Below, one piece after another: positions 58,190-64,000 of a DNA stretch of 64,000 bases. The stretch is taken from assembly GCF_030272615.1 (NCBI RefSeq), contig NC_081411.1, positions 45,211,517 to 45,275,516 on the forward strand, given 5' to 3'. A program made the translations under genes and the position numbers. This DNA is from Cryptomeria japonica (Eukaryota > Streptophyta > Pinopsida > Cupressales > Cupressaceae). Position 1 is the stretch's first letter. Each line of letters starts with the position of its first letter. The notes under the pieces are model-generated. The model was not told the DNA's origin, searched no databases, and saw nothing but the letters and a program-made list of their open reading frames with translations.

Positions 58190-59340
58190 CATGGATAAAT
58201 AAGATCTAAGAATATGGCATCGAAGTACAAGTTACAAATCTGGTTAGAGGTCAAGGCTTAGCCAATTTTATGGTAGATGCAAATTTGGAAGAAACAAAGG
58301 TAAACCAAATAAAATACCACAACATTTGAACCTATTTCCATTTCAAGGACAATTCATTGTATAAAAAATATTTTCTTATGCTTTGAGAATGGTTCACCAA
58401 CTCGAAATGAATGAAAATTAGTAATGTGCTCTATGTTATTGTCCCAAAGATATGTACTAATACAAAATGACTTGATGTAGAGAAATATTGTTGCAATGTT
58501 GCACAATTTCACTGATCAAGAGTAGTTATGTAAGATAGTTAATAACATCATTAGGATAGTTGTAGAGAAAACTTCAAAGCCAAGACTAACTTCAAAGCCA
58601 AGACTACTACTTATATAATATGGTTAGGGAAAGATACTAGTGACCCAAATTGTTTAAGGGTATGTTTGAAATGGTAAGGATATTTGATGCTTGCCAAAGG
58701 TTTGCAAGGATGCTAAAGTTGCTTGGTGTTTTGCCCCTTATGAATGTGATAATTGAAGCTCCATTTTAGCTATGGGGAATTGAATTTACTTGTGAAATTG
58801 AGGAGAAGAACATAAGTAGATACAAGTGGATCGGTAGCCACCAACTATTTCACCAACTGGGTTGAGCTTATTCCAACTTGGAATGCTACATCAAGGGTAA
58901 TAGCTGTTTTCTTGATTAGAAATATAATAACCAAGTTTGAACTCCCTACAAAGATTATTGTTTATTAAGTATTTTAGATCCTTGGATATGTTAAATAAGT
59001 GCTCATGGAAAAGAAGCTTATGCATGACATTGAAGAGAAAGAAGACGGTGTAGTCTCTCAAAGGATAGTAGAATTGAAAGAGCTATATGGAAGCTGGAGA
59101 GTCAAACATGAAATAATATTATAATAAAAATATGTAATGAAACACCTATTTGAGAAGAAGGTACTATAAATAAAATTTCAGGTTAGTAATATGTTGCTTG
59201 TATGAAATTTAAAATTGGAAGACAAGGGAAAATGTGTGACTTTTTATCCTTTGTGAGATGTGCTATACAAAAATTATTCAGAGGTATGACCTTATTGTAT
59301 TCCACCTCAAAAATGTTATTGTAGAGTTCATGGAGCTACT
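58190..59340 (+). pseudogene. Gypsy integrase relic
   Basis: IEVQVTNLVRGQGLANFMVD near 58220 fits the link between RNase H and integrase. DACQRFARMLKLLGVLPL and LWGIEFTCEI follow near 58690-58790. After a frameshift, ATNYFTNWVELIPTWNATS is near 58840, and a C-terminal part with QRIVELKEL is near 59065. The first catalytic Asp (usually GLDF) reads Glu, and the second Asp region is lost. No LTR could be paired; sequence near 59470-59560 may be LTR remains. It differs from Gypsy-1 and Gypsy-2, so it is a third Gypsy lineage. Confidence 0.8.
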
Positions 59341-60851
59341 AATGCATGGTCAAAATATTAGGCATTTTTTTTTTCTGTAGGAAATTAGATGTTTTGTCAT
59401 CTACATTGCATATAATATTCCTTCTTGTTGTTCCCCTTGTGTATAAGTATAGACCCCTATTTTCTATTATGAGTTATTTTGTTCTACCCCTAAAAGACTC
59501 TTTGAGTTAATTATTGTAACTACAAGAGACACACATCTCCACTAGAGGCATTGTTGGGAACCCATCGAAGAAATTAAATAGAATCTATTTTAGTTATTTA
59601 TAGTCCATTGTTTTGTATGTTTCTCTATATTTTGATTTGTGTTATCCTTTTCCATGCCCCATGTGTTGAAACTATGAAAAATCTAATGAAGCCTTAATTT
59701 TGGTGATTTTATGATCTTTTTGATGGTCTAGTGAGCCTTCATAAGTTCTATGCATCTTGGAACCTAATTTCTTGGTCTTTCAAGTTCCCTTAAATTCCTA
59801 GCTCCAACCCCTCTTCATAATGTCTTTTTATGCTCCTCAAATAATAGATCTCTGCATATGCTTGGGACCAAGATACTATTTCTCAATATCCCCACACTTA
59901 GGTCCTTGGTCCCTATTATTCCTATTACATAATATTTTTTAACTCCCTTGATCCATAGGGCCCCTTGGCCCAAAACCTCTATTTCCTTCTATCCCCCTAG
60001 AGCCTAGACTTGAATAAAATTTGGTCCTTAGGACAAAGTTTCTAGTGCAAGGTCCACCCTATGTCTCAATCTTTAATGCATTGTCTACCCATGATTTTGG
60101 TTGTAGCTCCCCATTCCCTAGTTTATGTTAAATCACAATACCTTATTGAAATCCATTTTCCATATTGCATATCATGTTGGACATGTCATAATTGATGTCA
60201 ATGTTTGTTAACTACAAATATATTGATCTCTAAGATTTTGGAGTGTTTTTTTTTATTTTTTATTAGAAGTTGTTGATGTACTATTACAAGAATGAGGTTG
60301 CACAAACTCTTTCCAAGTGAATTTTATTATTGAATACTTATTCGTTTTTAGATTCCAAAAAGAGGTATGTGGTAAATCTAACCCCTTGAAATTTAGGAAC
60401 TCCTTCTCAGCATGTTTAGGTAAAATGTAGAGTTTTTAGTTTCTTGAACATGTTGTATAGGGTAGGGTTGATCCCTAAACCCAAATTTGTTTATGCTCAT
60501 CATTGATTGGACTTCATAATTTATGTAAGATGGATAAAATGTCTGGTTGAGGGATGCAATAGGGTGGCCCCCAACCCACAAAATAGGCTTTCTAATCATT
60601 AATGGCCAATTTTTATGACTAACAAATGTGACTTCTTGTTGTTGGAAAGATGCAAGGGATAAAGCTGACCCTTGACCCCTAATGAAGGACTTCACTCTTC
60701 CATTTTATCTAAGGATTTTGGGCTTAGGCATTTGGTCTTTCTCCTTAACTTGTTTGACTCTTTTTGTGATGTGTAATTTGTTATCATTTTAACATAGAGA
60801 AGAGAAAATGCATTGAATAGAAAAAGTGAATACATATGTGCATATGTGTTG
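59341..60851. other. No gene seen
   Basis: T-rich sequence. The minus-strand frame at 60393-60695 (100 codons) resembles nothing I know and has no supporting context. The left part may be LTR remains of the integrase relic. Confidence 0.5.
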
Positions 60852-61844
60852 GGGTGAACTCACAAAGCTGGTTCCCACTTTTTGGTACGTCCTAATTTTT
60901 GCTGAAATCATACATTTTTTAGAAAATATAATGATTTAAGCTTTAAGAGGTCTCATTTTAAGTAATTAATTTAAGAGAGTTAAATCAAAGGCTCTTAGAT
61001 CAAAATTTATTGGATAGAAGCTCTCTACTTCTAAATCATACTTGCAATGGAGTCTCCTTTGGATCTATCAAATGTTGATAAAAAAACCAATTTTATATTA
61101 GCTTTTGGGGGGTCAAATTAATTCATTTAAAAGTTTTTTTGTTTAAGTATTTAGTCCTTATTATAAGCTTTCCAAATAGTATAACTTTTAGTATATTTAA
61201 TATCATTAATATATTTTTCTTTTATTTCTTATGAATGTAGGTTTTTCACCAAACATGAACTTCTTTGTTCAATGCATTGGGGAAAATAGAAAACTAATTC
61301 AAAAAAATTCTGAAAAATATCTATGCACTAGATATTGATGTTTTCTTTCTAACAAAAAAAAGAAAATTGAATTTTGATATATATAGAACAAGTTATGTGT
61401 TCAAACGTACACCTATATCTAAATTATAATTAGTCGAACTTCAAAACTTAATAAAATGAAAAAAATTCAACATATCACCATCAAACCAATTGCATGCCCT
61501 AGGTATTGATGTTACAAACCAAAATTCAAAAGAATTGAGTTTTTATCATTTATAGAAAAACAATTATGCGTTTTGGGATACACATAACTCTTAAAAATGT
61601 TGTTTGCTGTAAAAACTTACTTTTTGAGGGAGATGGAAAAATCAATAAAATTTTATTCAAACAAATTTGAAAAAAATATATTTAGAATCTACACACAAGA
61701 TGTTAAAAATCACTAGTTTATATCATCTTCAAATTCTTAACGGTTTAAAAGTTATAGGTGTCGGAAAGTGAAGGTTTTTAACAAAATATTCATATAAATG
61801 TCAAAGTTGGTCAAAAAGTGGGAACCAGTATTGTGAGTTCACCC
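60852..61844. mobile_element. Non-coding terminal-inverted-repeat element, 993 bp
   Basis: The two ends are inverted copies: GGGTGAACTCACAA, two variable bases, then CTGGTTCCCACTTTTTG, about 33 bp in all. The 4-bp sequence GTTG lies directly outside each end (60848-60851 and 61845-61848). The inside is AT-rich without an open frame and has three degenerate units of about 190 bp. It resembles a large MITE of a cut-and-paste transposon. The superfamily is not assigned because the flanking repeat length fits none cleanly. Confidence 0.8.
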
Positions 61845-61848
61845 GTTG

Positions 61849-63117
61849 AAGTATTAGAATGGTACTTCTTTCAAGAGAAGAGAAGAATTAATGTGAAGTA
61901 GAGTAGAGATAATACAATTGATGACGATTTTTTTAATAAATTTTTTCTATTTTTTTTAATTTATGTTGTATTGGCCCTAATTGTTGTCTTTGAAAAACTC
62001 TAATGTATAAGCAACATAGATTGAGCTAAACTAATCATTTTTTAAAATCATTATGTAAATATTTTTTTGTAGATTGATGTGAGATAACATATTTTATAAA
62101 TAAAATAAAATTGAATTTATAAAAAATGAAAACCTTAAATTCACTTTTATGGGAAAATTTACTTGGAAATTAATTAAAAGTAGAGAAAATAATCCAAGCA
62201 TTAACAAATTTAGATATTTGATAGCTAGAAATTGTCATATATATTGAGTTTTAATTTCATAAAAAAAAATTAAAGAAAAATTTCTAGCCATATTGCCAAA
62301 GTTTTTGTCTTTCTCTTTTCATGGCGTTATACTAGCAAGTCCAGAGGAAATTGTTGTGTTTCAAAGCCTAAAGTAAAGGCAAAGACATGGTTTTAAAATT
62401 TGAAATTTTATTAAATTTGTACCCACTCTAAAAAATGTACCAATTCTAAAAGGAGACAAAATATGATGTAATTAGAAATGGGTACTCCTTTTAAAAATTA
62501 TAATAGGTGCCTATTTTAGAACAAGTATCCATCTTTAAAATAAAATTGGCTACCTATTCCAAAATTGGGTTTTGAAAGCTTCAACAAAAACATACTATGT
62601 ATTCTAGAGAATCCTTCAACAAGTCTTAACACACCTACATGACAACTGAGTGAGCACATAGATATAGTTCACCTTTCACCAATCTATAGCACTGCACTAT
62701 CAAACCATATGTAGAACAAAAATTTTGACATCAATGACAAAACAAACTTATATTTGTAACAATATCCCCCTTTGTCATTGATGGAAACACCTGTGTAGAT
62801 ACAAAATACTTATCTCTCAAAACACTTCTCCCCCTTTGACATCAAGGACAAGTGGTATCTCTTCTCTCTTGATTATCTATACACATCTATAAGCTCCCCC
62901 TATCAATGACGATTCCTCAAAGCTGAAATCACAAAACAGAGAAGTCACATGTTTAGTTGCTATATCTTCAGCCTTTTACTATATTACTTACCAAAAAATG
63001 GGCCATCCCAAAATTGTTAGCATGTCTTAAGAATTTTTAATGGACCAAATATTCTTGTATTGTCTCGTAATATCTGCAAGGGATAAATCCCATGAACATA
63101 TTATAGAGGAGGGTATT
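61849..63117. other. AT-rich interval with possible Copia 3'-end debris
   Basis: No gene. Around 62765-62835, minus-strand GATGTCAAAGGGGGAGAA and ATGACAAAGGGGGATA look like the polypurine-tract region of some plant Copia elements. No LTR pair was found. Confidence 0.4.
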
Positions 63118-63141
63118 TGACATTGACATTGACATTGACAT
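63118..63141. repeat. (TGACAT)4 microsatellite
   Basis: Four exact tandem TGACAT hexamers. Confidence 0.95.
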
Positions 63142-64000
63142 TTAGGATACAACTCTACTATAGTATCAAAGGCATCTAAATTATTTACTTTTTTCTCTAA
63201 CTTTTCAGCAACCTTGTAAAACTTGATAAGATAAGACATTCATAACTTAACTACATGTTTAAGAGAACAAAACTATCTCTTCTATTTATCTCACAGTTAT
63301 TGCAATATGGATAGTGTGTGAGCTGGAAAATGACAATGACAAACTATTGCGAAACCACAAAGATCCAGCCACAAACAATCATATTTCTACAATAAAATAT
63401 TCACCATACACAAATAAAGAAACCTAAGGACATGCAAATTAACAAATTAAAACAATAATACCATTCACATGCCAAGTAGGGTTTGATTTCCATTGTCTCC
63501 TATATCCATTGATCATGTTTGATATGTTTTCTCTCAGATTTTGTATTGTGCACAAGAGCTCAACAAGGAATGGATTGTAGTTGTAAAGTCAATGGATTAC
63601 AAGAAAGGTTGATAAATGCATTAGCTAGGTGATTGATTAGACACATTAGGATTATAAGGACAAAATAATCCTCTTATATAGAAGATACTTTAGAAAATGG
63701 ACGGATAGGATTAAGAGGTGAAAAGATAAATAGTTGGCTAGGATTAAAGGGTAGGTAGGAAAATTTTAATAAAATATGAAGGGGGTAGGTAGAAGAAAAT
63801 TAAAAGATAAATGACATGTGTCATAGAAGGGGAAAAGATAATGAATTAATTAAATAAATAAAGATTTATTTAATTAATAGAGAAAGTGAGACCAATTAAC
63901 TAAATAAAATATTTATTTGATTTAAAGAAAATATAATTTAAATAAATAAAAATATTTATTTAAATGAGGAAAGGCTTAGAAGAGGATAAATGAATTAATT
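63142..64000 (-). other. Possible partial LTR on the minus strand; no gene
   Basis: The right edge is rich in AATTAAATAAATAAA blocks like the start of the Gypsy-2 LTR, but in reverse orientation. A minus-strand TATA-like CTATATAAGAG is near 63690. This would fit an LTR running in from beyond 64000. Without its partner this is a guess. Confidence 0.3.

Noticed and set aside
60393-60695. 100-codon minus-strand frame
   Set aside because: No similarity and no supporting signals.

Overview
The window is plant nuclear DNA from a large, repeat-choked genome. Evidence: plant-type LTR retrotransposons (Copia; Ty3/Gypsy of the Tat-like, two-RNase-H kind), a plant L1-type LINE that ends in an RNase H domain, primer sites for initiator-Met, Lys and Trp tRNAs, and a plant mobile domain (PMD) protein. 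A conifer or other gymnosperm fits best, but that is an inference. There are no rRNA or complete tRNA genes, no CRISPR array, and nothing bacterial.

Only one ordinary host gene is recognisable: a two-exon gene on the minus strand at 23293-24289, encoding a 261-residue homologue of animal-type catechol O-methyltransferase (COMT). Its Mg2+ and S-adenosylmethionine residues are present, but the catalytic lysine position reads valine. Its stop codon and 3' end are tandemly duplicated, and a Copia element sits about 275 bp upstream of its ATG. A second, relic copy of the locus lies at 56390-57270. There the flanks remain (polyadenylation region, TATA region, upstream DNA) but the coding sequence is almost exactly missing. 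The relic also preserves the site without the Copia insertion.

Layout. 1-1740: start of a minus-strand retrotransposon with its primer site and a probable LTR. 2447-13250: a Copia gag/protease relic (Copia-A, minus) split by Gypsy-1 (2821-12639, target duplication GCATT). Gypsy-1 lacks gag and carries an in-frame deletion of reverse transcriptase and the first RNase H. 13820-14530: a copy of a segmental duplication. 14990-22690: a decayed LINE. 22985-24563 plus 30304-31130: the COMT locus, split by Copia-B (24564-30303, target duplication ATGTT), which has an unusual LTR-internal-LTR-truncated internal-LTR-end structure. 31131-35289: no gene seen. 35290-36595: a Copia gag relic. 36601-55320: Gypsy-2, 18.7 kb, target duplication CATGT. 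55326-57270: the second copy of the segmental duplication, including the COMT relic. 58190-59340: a Gypsy integrase relic. 60852-61844: a non-coding terminal-inverted-repeat element. The rest is AT-rich DNA.

Gypsy-2 is the most interesting object. Its LTRs are about 99% alike. Its primer site matches roughly 41 nt of tRNA-Trp rather than the usual 12-18. Its gag-pol frame (gag, zinc knuckle, protease, G-patch, RT, two RNase H domains, integrase) carries many stops and an integrase with a lost catalytic Asp. The 5.8 kb between integrase and 3' LTR holds an antisense PMD gene with its own TATA box and a predicted intron. Clusters of a degenerate AGCGCTATTG motif lie just inside both ends of the element. 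They are inverted relative to each other, so each has the same orientation upstream of its gene (gag on plus, PMD on minus), and both fall in apparent intron or leader DNA. The element therefore looks like a two-faced unit with a sense and an antisense gene sharing a leader motif.
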